DNA of 64,000 nucleotides from Curtobacterium sp. MCBA15_008 (GTDB lineage: Bacteria > Actinomycetota > Actinomycetes > Actinomycetales > Microbacteriaceae): the NCBI RefSeq assembly GCF_001865065.1, contig NZ_MJGN01000045.1, positions 119,245-183,244 on the forward strand, read 5' to 3'. This document shows, piece after piece, positions 1 through 8,957 of the stretch (positions are counted from its first letter, which is position 1; each line of letters opens with the position of its first letter). The notes below the pieces were generated by a model. The model was not told the DNA's origin, searched no databases, and saw nothing but the letters and a program-made list of their open reading frames with translations. The translations under genes were made by a program, and so were the position numbers.

Positions 1-2
1 CT

Positions 3-227
3 GGTCCACCTGGTCCACCTCATGGGCGCACCCTCGACGGCCAACTACTCGCTCGTCGGTCCTCCGCAACTGCCAAGGACTCGCTTGTCGTGCTCATCGT
101 CCGGGCGGGGGCAGGCATTGTTGGCTTCGAGCCGGGCGCGGTCGCTCACCCGGACCAGGTCTTAGCGGTGCGCTATGCGGCACAGCTCACTCGGGCTGTG
201 CGCAACAGATGGCATGTTGATCGATAA
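3..227 (+). CDS. 3' end of an unidentified gene (5' truncated by window edge)
   Basis: One frame is open from the first bases to a TAA stop and encodes about 74 residues that look like a protein C-terminus (an aliphatic stretch LVVLIVRAGAG, then HPDQVLAV and a basic tail). The first residues read GPPGPP because of a perfect 9-base repeat. No family was recognised. The other frames contain early stops. It could be non-coding, so confidence is low. Confidence 0.3.
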   Translation, partial: GPPGPPHGRTLDGQLLARRSSATAKDSLVVLIVRAGAGIVGFEPGAVAHPDQVLAVRYAAQLTRAVRNRWHVDR

Positions 228-684
228 CGGTGCGGCGACTGGGCTCTATGAGCAAGTCCAGGCGGGGATTCTGCTTACCCCTGCTCGACCGTTCCCTGTC
301 GAAAGCAAGAGGGCGCCATCCGCGTACTGGCAGGGAAGTAGGGCCCAGGAGGGGTACGTGCCTTACTTACTTACTTTTACTACTACTCATATGTAAGTAG
401 TAGTAGGTATAGATCCAGGGCGGTATACATCCCTCTATCCCTATAGCAGTCCCGCACGCGTCTGAGCCCAAGATCGTGAGTCAACGGGTGATCGAGAACG
501 TCGTACCCGCCGGAATCGTCGCGTCGGCGCATGCACCGTCGTTGTTCGACGGCAACCCGCGGCGCCGAACGTTCGCGGGGCGGCCTCTGCCTTACAGGCA
601 TCGTGCTGGTGATCAGGTACGCCGCGGGATCCGCGCATAGGCGTCGTCGACGTCCGCGCCCCGCGGCGAGAAACGGAACCCACA
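228..684. other. Gene-free stretch with AT-rich patch
   Basis: No convincing coding frame was found. The only structure seen is an AT-rich island around 361-440 in otherwise GC-rich DNA, with TTAC repeats and a strong inverted repeat (separate entry). A replication, partition or operator site is possible, but nothing else supports one. Confidence 0.4.
378..405. repeat. AT-rich inverted repeat (10-bp arms)
   Basis: The arms TACTACTACT and AGTAGTAGTA are perfect complements around the 8-base centre CATATGTA. It is preceded by three TTAC units. It is strikingly AT-rich for this genome and is not followed by a T-run in a terminator arrangement. A protein-binding or partition/origin-type site is the likeliest reading. 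Confidence 0.6.
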
Positions 685-939
685 GTGACCACGCACACCA
701 ATCGCACCTGGTTCGACGGCAACGGCTTGGACGGCGTTGCCGTTGCTGCGATAACCGACGACCTGTGCATCGTGATCAGCCCGCTCGGCATCGTGACGAT
801 CACCGGGTGGGAACACACCGCAGTGCGGCTGGATTTTGACGACACCGTCGACGTTGCTGCCGCGCTCACCGAAGCGGTACGGATCCTCCGGGATGCAGGG
901 CACTGCACTGGCTACCCCGACGAGCTCGTCGCTCGCTGA
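685..939 (+). CDS. Small hypothetical protein (84 aa)
   Basis: GTG start. It encodes an acidic, well-composed small protein with alternating hydrophobic stretches (VAVAAITDDLCIVISPLGIV, then TGWEHTAVRLDFDD) and a helical C-terminal half (about residues 52-72). The predicted look is a small alpha/beta fold. No family was recognised. The upstream ribosome site is weak (GGCGAGAAACGG). The next gene lies 180 bp downstream, after a small CTCCGC/GCGGAG hairpin at 992-1011. Confidence 0.55.
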   Translation: MTTHTNRTWFDGNGLDGVAVAAITDDLCIVISPLGIVTITGWEHTAVRLDFDDTVDVAAALTEAVRILRDAGHCTGYPDELVAR

Positions 940-991
940 CGGACGAACCGAAAGCGTGGACTGCTACTGACGCCCGAACCAAGGAGCGTGT

Positions 992-1011
992 CTCCGCCGA
1001 GAAACGCGGAG
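992..1011. terminator. Small GC hairpin after the 84-aa gene
   Basis: CTCCGC pairs with GCGGAG around an 8-base loop. There is no T-run, so this is at best a weak, probably Rho-assisted, terminator. Confidence 0.25.
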
Positions 1012-1121
1012 GCATCTCCCCGCTGGCGCCGGTGGCGAGACGCCGTTGGGGGGTGAACTCACGTCAGCGACCTCGGTTCGCGCATAGAGGCATGAGCACC
1101 CTCTAGAAAGGCTCCCTCGCC

Positions 1122-1631
1122 ATGCCGTCAGCATCCCGCGCCGACCGTCTCGCCGCGTTCATCGCCACCGCAACCGAGAAGCACGCAGGCAAGTACGACT
1201 ACTCCCACGTGCCAGCGGACTTCATCAACGCTCACACTCCGGTCACCATCGGCTGCCCCGACCATGGAGAGTTCCCGCAGACACCGAACGAGCATCGGCG
1301 TGGGCAGCGGTGCCCGGACTGCTCCGGACGGCGCGGGTCACGTCCAGAAGCTCGCCGGGAGCAGTTCATCGAACGAGCGCGCAGCATCCACGGCGACCGA
1401 TACGACTACCGCGACGTCGTCTACGTCGACCAGCACACGCCGGTCGTCATCATCTGCCGTGACCACGGGCCGTTCTCGCAGCGGCCCACAAACCACCTTT
1501 CGAACAACATCCCAAGCAACTGCCTTCGGTGCGCGCAAGACGTTCGGGATGTGGCGACCCTGCGCATGTGGAAGGACCGTGCACCGCAGCCGCGGAAGAA
1601 GCGCACCGGGAAGTTCAAGAAGGCGGCCTGA
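1122..1631 (+). CDS. DUF723-like tandem zinc-ribbon protein
   Basis: 169 aa with two copies of one module: a helix, then (K/R)YDY, then PV(T/V)I, then Cys-x2-His-Gly, then a Cys-x2-Cys closing pair. Ligands in copy 1 are C45, H48, C64 and C67; in copy 2 they are C112, H115, C134 and C137. This is the pattern of DUF723-type zinc ribbons, common in phages and mobile elements, often near or fused to homing-type endonucleases. No nuclease motif is visible here. The tail is very basic (RKKRTGKFKKAA), which fits nucleic-acid binding. The start ATG follows AAAGG about 11 bases upstream. Function unknown; DNA binding is inferred. Confidence 0.75.
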   Translation: MPSASRADRLAAFIATATEKHAGKYDYSHVPADFINAHTPVTIGCPDHGEFPQTPNEHRRGQRCPDCSGRRGSRPEARREQFIERARSIHGDRYDYRDVVYVDQHTPVVIICRDHGPFSQRPTNHLSNNIPSNCLRCAQDVRDVATLRMWKDRAPQPRKKRTGKFKKAA

Positions 1632-1920
1632 GAGGCGCCGGGTCAAGCACCCGCTCAGGTCACGCACAGAAGCCGCGGCGGACGCCGGGACCGGCATCTA
1701 GCTTCGTCGCCCGGTCCCGACGCCCGTCCACGCCGCTTCTCCGCCACATCCTCCGGCTGCGCCGACCACCAGGTGGAACGCTGCCCGTACAGACGCAGCG
1801 CAGTGACGTCGAATACGTGTGCCGCTCCGACTCGGGGTCGGTCTGCACGACAGCGTCAGCTTGCTGCTCAATCGACGTGATCGTGGGCTTCAACTGCCTA
1901 ACAGCCCCTCGGCCAACCCG

Positions 1921-2538
1921 TCAGCGCAGCACCTGCATGAGCAAAGTCGGCCGGCCAGCGAGCAATGCAGCTACCCATCGGTGGTTCCCGTCGACAAGGA
2001 CGACGCGTCCATCATCGAGTTGCACTCCGAGTGGCCCCTTCGCCCCCCACGATGACTCTGCCGCTCCGAAGAGCAGAGCCGAGTCCGCGAGGTAGTGCAG
2101 GAGCGCGTCCAGCCGGACAACCCCTTGCAGGCTCGCGTCGACTGCAGTTAGCGGCGTCTCCCGCAACGGCGGTTGCGGGGACCCGCTCCGAACCCACCGC
2201 TGCAGCCGTCCCATCGCTTCCGTGTCATCCGCGACAGACGCTACGGGCAGTGCGAGCAGCGGGGTCGGAATCAAAAGGGCCCCGCAGTCGTCAGCCACCG
2301 CGAGAGTCGTCAGCCGCTCAGCCCACAGGTCCGCGCTGAGCGGCGGCGACGAACGGCATGCACCGTCAACCACAAGGGTTCCGAAGGTTACGGCAACGCA
2401 TTCCGCAAATCCCGCACGTGGGTCACTTCGGAAGGTTCCGACCGGATCGTCGGTCAGTTCGCTGCGGCGTATGCGTCGCGGACCTGCTGGCTGATTCGGC
2501 CACGGGCTGCAACTTCGTGGCCGTTCGCCATCGCCCAT
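1921..2538 (-). CDS. ParB-like domain protein
   Basis: The C-terminal 35 residues read DDGRVVLVDGNHRWVAALLA, the hallmark of ParB/sulfiredoxin-like domains (a DGxHR loop binding nucleotide phosphates). The first 50 codons overlap the end of lsr2 and look low-quality. Possible later in-frame starts are few (GTG at 2373), so the true N-terminus is unsettled and the gene may be shorter. Being cotranscribed with lsr2 on an element-like segment suggests a DNA-maintenance or modification-linked role. It is too short for, and lacks the HTH of, a canonical partition ParB. Confidence 0.6.
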   Translation of the reverse strand: MGDGERPRSCSPWPNQPAGPRRIRRSELTDDPVGTFRSDPRAGFAECVAVTFGTLVVDGACRSSPPLSADLWAERLTTLAVADDCGALLIPTPLLALPVASVADDTEAMGRLQRWVRSGSPQPPLRETPLTAVDASLQGVVRLDALLHYLADSALLFGAAESSWGAKGPLGVQLDDGRVVLVDGNHRWVAALLAGRPTLLMQVLR

Positions 2539-2798
2539 ACGCGGATCTTCGCAAGCTCGTTCGGGTCGCTGCGGTTCTTCGACCCGGCGGAAGCGCCCCG
2601 GCTGGAGCGACCCGAAACCTTGCGGCCAGCTGCAATGTAGTCAGAGATGGTCTCACGGAACTTGTCGAAGTTGTGGTCGGAGAGGTCAATCTCGTAGGAG
2701 CTCCCGTCGAACGCGAACGTGACCGTTCGCCCCTCGCCGTCTCCGATGGTGTCTCCCGAAAGGTCGTCGACTAGGTGAGTGGTGACTTTCTGCGCCAT
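2454..2798 (-). CDS. lsr2: Lsr2-family nucleoid-associated protein
   Basis: 114 aa, the usual Lsr2 length. The N-terminal dimerisation domain (about residues 1-60, starting MAQKV, with TVTFAFDGSSYEIDLS) is followed by a basic linker and the C-terminal DNA-binding domain with IRVWAMANGHEV and the AT-hook-like RGRIS followed by DAYAAAN. Lsr2 bridges AT-rich, often horizontally acquired, DNA and silences it. The motif has S where chromosomal copies usually have P (RGRIP). A clear AAGGAG precedes the ATG. Element-borne Lsr2 copies are common on actinobacterial plasmids and phages, so this is probably not the sole genomic copy. Confidence 0.9.
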   Translation of the reverse strand: MAQKVTTHLVDDLSGDTIGDGEGRTVTFAFDGSSYEIDLSDHNFDKFRETISDYIAAGRKVSGRSSRGASAGSKNRSDPNELAKIRVWAMANGHEVAARGRISQQVRDAYAAAN

Positions 2799-2958
2799 GA
2801 GATGCTCCTTGCGGTCGAAGGGTGGTCAACCAGCATGGCAGAACGTCGTACCGGACACCATTTCGCTCTCTACGTCTGATCAGACCGCTACGGTGCTGCT
2901 CGTGCAAGACCACCGAGATACGCGACCACGACCACTTCGACGGCGAGTAAGCACGGGC

Positions 2959-4146
2959 ATGACCGGACCGATGATGACCGTCATCATGACGGTGACCCTG
3001 CTATACATCACGTGGGTCCCGATTTTGATCGCATTCGGACCGGAAAACGACTCCATCGGCTCCGCCTTGGTCGAATTCGGGGCTCAGTTGGAGCCGGGGG
3101 CGGTCGCGTTCCAGGGGACCGCCCTCGGGCTCCTCAGCGCACTGTTCATCGCCAGAGTGATCGCGCCGGTGCCGGACGTCCGCAACCAAACCAGTGTCAC
3201 CGCGGGTTCTGCCGCCGCAGGGCACTTCCTTGCTGGGGTGGTCATCAGCACCGCAGTCTTCACCTTCATCGGCACAATCCACGACGGCAAGAGCGCCGGA
3301 CGAGTGTGGTTCGTCATCGTCCTCGCCGCTATGGCATTCGGACTCGCGCAAGCGATCAACGCTGACATCACCTTTGGAAGGAAACGGCAGCGCCGCCGAA
3401 CCAAGAACGACCTCATCATCACCTCCTGGGCGGTGCATCGACGAGCAGCGGTCCTCCAATCGCACCCCCACTTCCGCCGGGCCCCGTATCGCCGCCTGAC
3501 GACTCTCACGTCAGCGGCCATCGTCGTGTCCGCATCGGTCGGCACCGGCATGCTCGCCGTTGCCTACCCCGGCGGTATCGGCGTCTCCCTCGCCCCGATA
3601 TTCGGGTGGGCACTCGCCATAGCCGCGTGGGGCACGTTCTGGGTCAGCTTGCTCATCGCCACAGTCAACGGGCCGGCAACGCCCCGATTCCTCATTGCTG
3701 TCGCCTGGATCACCGTCTCCCTCACAACGGTGGCACCTGCGGTCGCCCTCGCGGTCGCCCCAGCGGATCCGCAAGCGGTGCCTTTCAAGGTGGCCGTAGT
3801 CCTCACCGTGCTGATCCCGTTCCTGCTGCTTGTCGGGAAGAAGCGTCAAAGAAACTCGATGCAGACGCTGCTTATCGCGGTCGAGCTGCGCCGATACCGC
3901 AGGCACCGCTTGGTGCTGATTCGCGACTTCTACGCCCTGAAGAAGCGCCGCCACGCGAAACGAGACAGGGAGCTCCGCTGGGAGGAGGCGACGCTGCGCA
4001 CGCTGCTTCGCGGCGTGACCACGGCGGAGCGTCGTGCCCTCCCGAAGCCGGCTTCCCTGGCTCGGCACCGACCAGACGCTGGCATCGGATCAAAGGACTG
4101 GTGGGTGGACGCCGGGAAGCCTCCTATGTGGCGGCCGGCGCCATAA
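2959..4146 (+). CDS. Polytopic membrane protein, unknown function
   Basis: 395 aa from the chosen ATG. The frame is open further upstream but would overlap the divergent lsr2 start, and this ATG begins directly at the first membrane segment. About eight hydrophobic spans occur between residues 1 and 295, with a basic loop rich in KRQRRR between spans four and five. A charged, Arg-rich cytoplasmic tail of about 100 residues follows (HRLVLIRDFYALKKRRHAK). No transporter or enzyme signature was recognised. It is transcribed divergently from lsr2. Confidence 0.65.
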   Translation: MTGPMMTVIMTVTLLYITWVPILIAFGPENDSIGSALVEFGAQLEPGAVAFQGTALGLLSALFIARVIAPVPDVRNQTSVTAGSAAAGHFLAGVVISTAVFTFIGTIHDGKSAGRVWFVIVLAAMAFGLAQAINADITFGRKRQRRRTKNDLIITSWAVHRRAAVLQSHPHFRRAPYRRLTTLTSAAIVVSASVGTGMLAVAYPGGIGVSLAPIFGWALAIAAWGTFWVSLLIATVNGPATPRFLIAVAWITVSLTTVAPAVALAVAPADPQAVPFKVAVVLTVLIPFLLLVGKKRQRNSMQTLLIAVELRRYRRHRLVLIRDFYALKKRRHAKRDRELRWEEATLRTLLRGVTTAERRALPKPASLARHRPDAGIGSKDWWVDAGKPPMWRPAP

Positions 4147-4364
4147 CGCCACACGTCACGACCTGCCCCAAACGCGTTCTGCCGCCAGCGCGACGACGAA
4201 ATCGCCGGAAAGCTGCACGGTGAACGCCGACCGCGCTCTATCCGTCAGTGACTCCGGAAGCTTCCCTGGCTGGCGGTAGGACCAACGTGGCTACCTTCCG
4301 CTCCTGCCGTCCTTGTCGGTCGCGGGGCGGCTGTAACGGACTCCTCTGCTGGCAGGCCACACGC

Positions 4365-5936
4365 CTACCCGTGCGCGGCCGCGTACGCGTCGGTGACATG
4401 CTTCGGAAGGCGCCCCCGAACGCCAACTTCATACCCAGAAGCAGCCGCCCAGGCACGGATGGACGACGGTGAGGCTGCCCCCGGAGACGTCGGCGTAGCG
4501 GCCGTCACCGCCCGCACGGGCACAGGTGCCGCGAGCACGGGGTGTCCTGCTGCCGGCTGCAGATGCTGCAGCAACACGTCGAAGATGTCCGGATGTACGT
4601 GCCGGGTGCCGAGCTCCTGAGATTTCGCGAGTTTCCCGCCGGCGAACGACCCGTCGGTGATGAGCATCACCGTGAGTCGGGATACGGAGCTGATCACCCG
4701 GACACCGAGTTCCTCGGCTCGTTGTTCGAGGCGGAGGCGCTGCGTTTCGTCGCAGCCGGTGAATGCGACCCGGTCACCGACCCGCAACGGCTCACCGTGC
4801 GGCCACGGGTCTGGAAGCGGCCCGAGCCCGGCACCAAGTCGGGCGTGACGGGCGGCGTCTGCCCGGTCGAGGACCTGCTTCACCTTCGTGTCCGCAACAC
4901 CGAGCAGTGACGCGACGGTCTTCAACTCACGACGCTCCTCGTGCGAAACACGCCCGTCGTCGACGGCCCGGTGCGCCAGTGCAAGAAGGAACGCTTCGTG
5001 AGCTGCGTGCACGTCCGACGCGGACAGTTCGAACTCGGCGACCAGTTCCTGCAGCGCCTCTGCTTCCGTTTCGCTGATGTCGCCGTCCTCGAGCGCGTCG
5101 AACAGCATCTCCACATACGCGGTGGTGCCGACGGGTGCGCCCTCTTCGATGACTTCGAGAAGCGATAGTGCAGTCGATTGCTGCAGCAGCGGCGGCGTGG
5201 ACGGCCTCGGCGGGGTGATTCGCATCGGACGAGCACGGACACTGCCGCCGGCAGCGCGTTGCTCCGTCGTCAGCGGCTGGCGTACCGGAGATCCCGGCCA
5301 GTCGGTGCTTCGAGCTGCGGCTAGCGCTTCCAGCAGAATCGGGTCCGGACCGCCGCTCACCGTCACATACGCACCGAGCAGACCGGCTGCCGCTCGGGCA
5401 TCCCCCAGCGCCGAATGCGCATCCTCGAGCCGCACCCCAACCGCCCAGCAGCAGTCGACGAGTCGGCGTCGGTCCATATCCGGCAGGTATGCGTAGCTGG
5501 CGTCCAACGTGCAGTACCCCGCGATCCACGGAACACTCCACCCGGCACCCTTCAACTCGTTGCGAAGGAACGCCAAGTCGAACTTCGCGTTGTGCGCCAC
5601 TACCGCGAGCCCCGACAGTGCTGCCATGACCGTCGGCGCAACGTCAGCGAACCGCGGCTGCCCGACAACATCCGCCTGCGTGATGCCATGAATATGCGTC
5701 GCACCGACAGGACCCTCCGGGTCAAACCGGGACACCCACTCGTCGACCACGGCGCCCGACTCATCAAGCCGAACGATGGCGAGCTCGAGGATCCGATCGC
5801 GCTGCGGTGACAGGCCCGTCGTTTCGACGTCGATGACGGCGAAGGCGGGGATGGCCGGGGCCGGGCTAGCTGGAGCGGTCGGCTCGTGAATGACGGCGCG
5901 GTTCCGTCGTCCGCGTAGCCAGTTCCACAGATCCAT
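4365..5936 (-). CDS. DnaQ-like exonuclease fused to BRCT and Lsr2 tail
   Basis: 523 aa. The start is fixed by AAGGAG nine bases upstream of the ATG; an upstream extension looks non-coding. An N-terminal DEDDh 3'-5' exonuclease (about 30-190) shows D36/E38 (IDVETTG), D120 (HNAKFD), and H174/D179 (AHSALGD). A helical TerB-like middle (about 230-370) is followed by a BRCT domain (about 395-470, VAFTG...SSVSRLTVMLI). The tail is an Lsr2-type DNA-binding domain (IRAWAAASGYEVGVRGRLP). DNA end processing guided to AT-rich or silenced DNA is inferred. Exonuclease-BRCT fusions are known in actinobacteria; the Lsr2 tail is the unusual part. Confidence 0.85.
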   Translation of the reverse strand: MDLWNWLRGRRNRAVIHEPTAPASPAPAIPAFAVIDVETTGLSPQRDRILELAIVRLDESGAVVDEWVSRFDPEGPVGATHIHGITQADVVGQPRFADVAPTVMAALSGLAVVAHNAKFDLAFLRNELKGAGWSVPWIAGYCTLDASYAYLPDMDRRRLVDCCWAVGVRLEDAHSALGDARAAAGLLGAYVTVSGGPDPILLEALAAARSTDWPGSPVRQPLTTEQRAAGGSVRARPMRITPPRPSTPPLLQQSTALSLLEVIEEGAPVGTTAYVEMLFDALEDGDISETEAEALQELVAEFELSASDVHAAHEAFLLALAHRAVDDGRVSHEERRELKTVASLLGVADTKVKQVLDRADAARHARLGAGLGPLPDPWPHGEPLRVGDRVAFTGCDETQRLRLEQRAEELGVRVISSVSRLTVMLITDGSFAGGKLAKSQELGTRHVHPDIFDVLLQHLQPAAGHPVLAAPVPVRAVTAATPTSPGAASPSSIRAWAAASGYEVGVRGRLPKHVTDAYAAAHG

Positions 5937-6469
5937 GACTTCACTCCTTGCAGCCCGAGAGCGCCGTCGAAGCGACAGCGGACGCACGAACAACGGTAGG
6001 AGAAGCCGGCGTGCCCGCGGTTCGAATCGGATACCCCAGTAAGGGGTCCCACGACTTCCTATCTGGGCGGGCAGGCGCCGACTGTGTCCCGACGCCCGCA
6101 CGCGGACATCCGAAGTGACCGGCCGCGCGAGGTGGGGTCGGTCGCACTCCATCGGATCGCGAGCGAAACTCAGCGAGCCAACCGGCCGGACGACTCTGGC
6201 GCGAGAACGGTCGAACTCGGCGAAGCCCCCGAACAGGGGAACTTCGACCTGTCACCGGCGGCGCCGGAGAAGGCGACGGGGCCGGGCAGGGCAGCGCGGG
6301 CCGTCGGTCGTCGGCTCGCGTTCGACCTTGAAACCGAGCGGCACTGCAAGGTTGCGGCTCACTGCGACCCCAACTCTGGCGACTGGCGGCCATAGACCGT
6401 CCCGCCGCATAGACCAGTGTCAGGAGGTGCAACTAGTGTGCATGTTGTGACTACGGTGAAGGATCTGTG
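5937..6469. other. Gene-free divergent intergenic region
   Basis: Separates the leftward exonuclease gene from the rightward TIGR04255-like cluster, so it should hold both promoters. No reading frame has convincing composition. A small stem (ACCCC/GGGGT) sits at about 6034-6047. Otherwise nothing distinctive is seen. Confidence 0.4.
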
Positions 6470-7312
6470 ATGGACAACGAGTTCGACGATGTCCCGCTCG
6501 GAGGGTTGCCGTCCGCGGACCCCACGCTGCTCCGAAACGCCCCGCTGGAGGTTGCGATCGTCGATGTGCGATTCGCGCTAGACGAACCAACGCTCATCTC
6601 CTCGCAGACCGCGACGGCTATCCGTGACCGGTTGAACGCTGTCACCGGAGTGGAGTTTGCGCACATCAAACCGGCGCAGCAGCGGCTCGTTCAGATTGAA
6701 CTCGACCCGTCCGGCTCGCAGCTGTCGAACAAGGAAGGCAGCCGGGGATGGCAGATCCTCACCGCGGACGGATCGCAGGGTGTGACCGTGATGCCCGACA
6801 ACCTGATCATGCAGACGTCCACGTACACACGGTGGAGCGACAGCCTCGGGTCGCCCCTTCTCAGCGCGCTCGAGGTCCTCGCAGAAGCAGTCGGGCCTGC
6901 CTTGCAGACCCGAGTGGGACTTCGCTACATCGACCACTTTCAGGACTCCACGGCCCGCGCTCTCACCGACTGGATTGGTCGAGTGCGTCCGGAGATTCTC
7001 GGCCCGCTGCACAGCGACACCTTCGGCGGCATGGTGCGAGGAACACAGCAGCAACTCGAACTTGTCGTCGACGCGAATCACCGATCGATCCTCCGGCACG
7101 GATTTACGGCAGAAGAAGACGGCTCTACGGGGTACCTGCTTGACATCGATGTGTTCAACGAGGCGACGGTGCCGTTCGACCCGGAACGCATCGGCCGAAG
7201 CGCTGTGAAGCTGAACCGAACCGCGCTGAGCCTGTTCCAGGCCTGCGTGGAGCCGACCTATCTCCGCTCGCTGCAAGGCGATGCATTCCCGGAAGGGAGC
7301 GTGAAGTCATGA
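6470..7312 (+). CDS. TIGR04255-like family protein
   Basis: 280 aa, close to the usual 250-280 of this sporadic, uncharacterised family. It matches the pattern: an opening PLEVAIVDVRF strand near residue 24, a central W-x-I-L stretch, T(S/T)TYTRW at about 120, and a conserved RVGLRYIDHF segment at about 148. The start is GTG or the adjacent ATG, with GGTGAAGG upstream; the ATG is chosen. The stop overlaps the next start (ATGA). The family occurs in single copies in accessory loci with varied partners. Its biochemical role is unknown. Confidence 0.75.
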   Translation: MDNEFDDVPLGGLPSADPTLLRNAPLEVAIVDVRFALDEPTLISSQTATAIRDRLNAVTGVEFAHIKPAQQRLVQIELDPSGSQLSNKEGSRGWQILTADGSQGVTVMPDNLIMQTSTYTRWSDSLGSPLLSALEVLAEAVGPALQTRVGLRYIDHFQDSTARALTDWIGRVRPEILGPLHSDTFGGMVRGTQQQLELVVDANHRSILRHGFTAEEDGSTGYLLDIDVFNEATVPFDPERIGRSAVKLNRTALSLFQACVEPTYLRSLQGDAFPEGSVKS

Positions 7313-8070
7313 CGATCACTGCGCCCGGCGATCGCCGTCTTCGCGCGGCGGCTAACGGTTCCCGTCGCGATCACAGCGGACTGTTTCCGGACCCGCTGCG
7401 CCGTGGCGACTTGGACGGAACACCGATCCTTGCCCAGACCACAGGGTCGTCATTGCGCACGACGATGCGCAGCTATTCCGACGCCTTCGACGCATTTCGA
7501 GAGCACGACTCAGTCCGCATCATCACGACCGTCGACGACAACGTTCTCCTCTTCTCGACCGTGCCACGTGGATTGGACCTGTCACGGTGGTTCGTGCTCG
7601 GAGAAGTCGACAGCACCAGCGACTCTGCTGCGGCGCTTGACGCTGGCAGCACGGCGGACGCACTGGAGACGTTTGACCGACTGCATAAGGAACTCGGGTT
7701 GACAAAGCGCGAACTGTTCCTGGCTTCGGGAGTGAAGCCGCGAACTTACCATTCGTGGCGCAGCAGCCGCGCTGCACGGCCCCGGCTTGCGAGCGTTCGA
7801 GGGCTCTGGGACCTCGCCGACGCAGTTGATGAGCTGAACGACATCGTCGACGTGCCGTTGAACCGCTGGTTCCGGAGTGATGGCGCACGGAGAGCCCTGC
7901 TCACTGGGTGCCGGTTCGACGAGCTGCTTGATCTCGCGCAGGGAATTCCTCAGCGACGCGCCCTCAACGGCGTCGACTTCGAATCGAATGCCGTTCTCGC
8001 GAACGTTGAAGTCCCCGTCGACCGGACCCCGCTCGGGCCGACACATCGGGTGAAGGCGCGGAAGCGATGA
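7309..8070 (+). CDS. HTH protein with Xre/MbcA/ParS-like C-terminus
   Basis: 253 aa. Residues about 120-165 form a helix-turn-helix: LHKELGLTKRELFLASG followed by the recognition helix VKPRTYHSWRSSR. Residues 165-220 (LWDLADAVDEL, then WFRSDGARRALLTGC, then FDELLDLA) resemble the toxin-binding half of Xre/MbcA/ParS antitoxins, although the family's SPLELL core is degenerate. The first 120 residues are unassigned. It starts inside the preceding stop and ends inside the next start, so translation is coupled. A regulator or antitoxin role is inferred. Confidence 0.65.
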   Translation: MTITAPGDRRLRAAANGSRRDHSGLFPDPLRRGDLDGTPILAQTTGSSLRTTMRSYSDAFDAFREHDSVRIITTVDDNVLLFSTVPRGLDLSRWFVLGEVDSTSDSAAALDAGSTADALETFDRLHKELGLTKRELFLASGVKPRTYHSWRSSRAARPRLASVRGLWDLADAVDELNDIVDVPLNRWFRSDGARRALLTGCRFDELLDLAQGIPQRRALNGVDFESNAVLANVEVPVDRTPLGPTHRVKARKR

Positions 8071-8945
8071 ACTTCGATGGGTACGTCGCCAAGTTCGATG
8101 TTGAACACCTCGCCGGACTCGACGCGTGGAGGCAGGGGCTCCTCGTACCCACGTGGGTTGGCGCCTACGTTGACCTGACCGATGCCGAATCCGACGATAG
8201 CCAAGCGTCGGAGGATCCGCACCCGTTCGAAGCAGTCCAGGATCTCGACGACGCGCAGGTGCCGTTCGTCGCCGTGACGAGTCAAACGTGCGACGTCGTT
8301 GGGGCCGGACCGGGGGCAAGACACCCGTTCGTGCAGGTAAGCCCCGTGCGAGACCTGTCCACCTGGGACCCCGCCAAGCTGCAGCTGGTGCGGTCCGGGG
8401 AGATCAACGACTGGATTCTACTCACCGAGCCGCCGGTTGACGGTGCGATCTGGGCGATCGACCTGCGAGCGTCGTGGCCGTTCTCGAAGACGGCACTCGC
8501 GACAACGGCGCCCGTCGTCGGATTCGCATCGGCGGACGATGAGCGTGAGATTGGCGCCCGTCTTGCACGGAAGTACGAGCGGCCGGCGTTCCCGGATGCC
8601 ATCACAACGACGGCTGCGCGTCGCTTAGACGCGGCGGTAGAGCGGGGAATGAAGGCGATGTGGGCGACCGATGTTGTGCAGTTGCGCCTCGACGTGATGA
8701 AGGGCACAGTTCTTGAACCCGAGGAGGTGCGCCTGCTTGTGGTATCGGAGGGATTACTCGACCCTGCGTCAAGAAGGCAATTCAGAGACGCCTGGAGTGA
8801 CTGCAAGCGGCCCATCCAGGACGCGGGCATCAAATGGACGCGTGCCGGCTTCCGGGACATCGAACGGATGTCTGCGCGGGAGTACCGTGACACGTTCCTG
8901 TTGCGCATCCCGAAGCTCAGCAGCGGCTCGTTGAACGCCAGGTGA
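8067..8945 (+). CDS. Unknown protein with SQTCD motif
   Basis: 292 aa, soluble, no signal peptide. The clearest landmark is a strand-turn motif VAVTSQTCDVVG (residues 68-79; C75, D76), like the S-Q-x-C-D signature seen in several uncharacterised accessory-locus proteins. Several conserved-looking Trp and acidic residues and a C-terminal charged helix follow. It overlaps the HTH gene by four bases and is followed 12 bases later by the HNH-like gene. Function was not recognised; an effector or toxin in the coupled cluster is possible but unproven. Confidence 0.6.
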   Translation: MNFDGYVAKFDVEHLAGLDAWRQGLLVPTWVGAYVDLTDAESDDSQASEDPHPFEAVQDLDDAQVPFVAVTSQTCDVVGAGPGARHPFVQVSPVRDLSTWDPAKLQLVRSGEINDWILLTEPPVDGAIWAIDLRASWPFSKTALATTAPVVGFASADDEREIGARLARKYERPAFPDAITTTAARRLDAAVERGMKAMWATDVVQLRLDVMKGTVLEPEEVRLLVVSEGLLDPASRRQFRDAWSDCKRPIQDAGIKWTRAGFRDIERMSAREYRDTFLLRIPKLSSGSLNAR

Positions 8946-8957
8946 ACAGCGCGACCA

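Noticed and set aside
1921-2538. Chromosome/plasmid partition ParB
   Set aside because: Only the DGxHR loop is present, no HTH or ParA gene beside it; kept as ParB-like domain.
6019-6028. GGTTCGAATC, a tRNA T-loop-like sequence
   Set aside because: No acceptor, D- or anticodon stem can be drawn around it; the flanking bases do not pair as a T-arm.
5937-6469. Arg-rich frames on both strands (for example around 6084-6450)
   Set aside because: No ribosome sites, biased composition typical of GC-driven open frames, no domain features.
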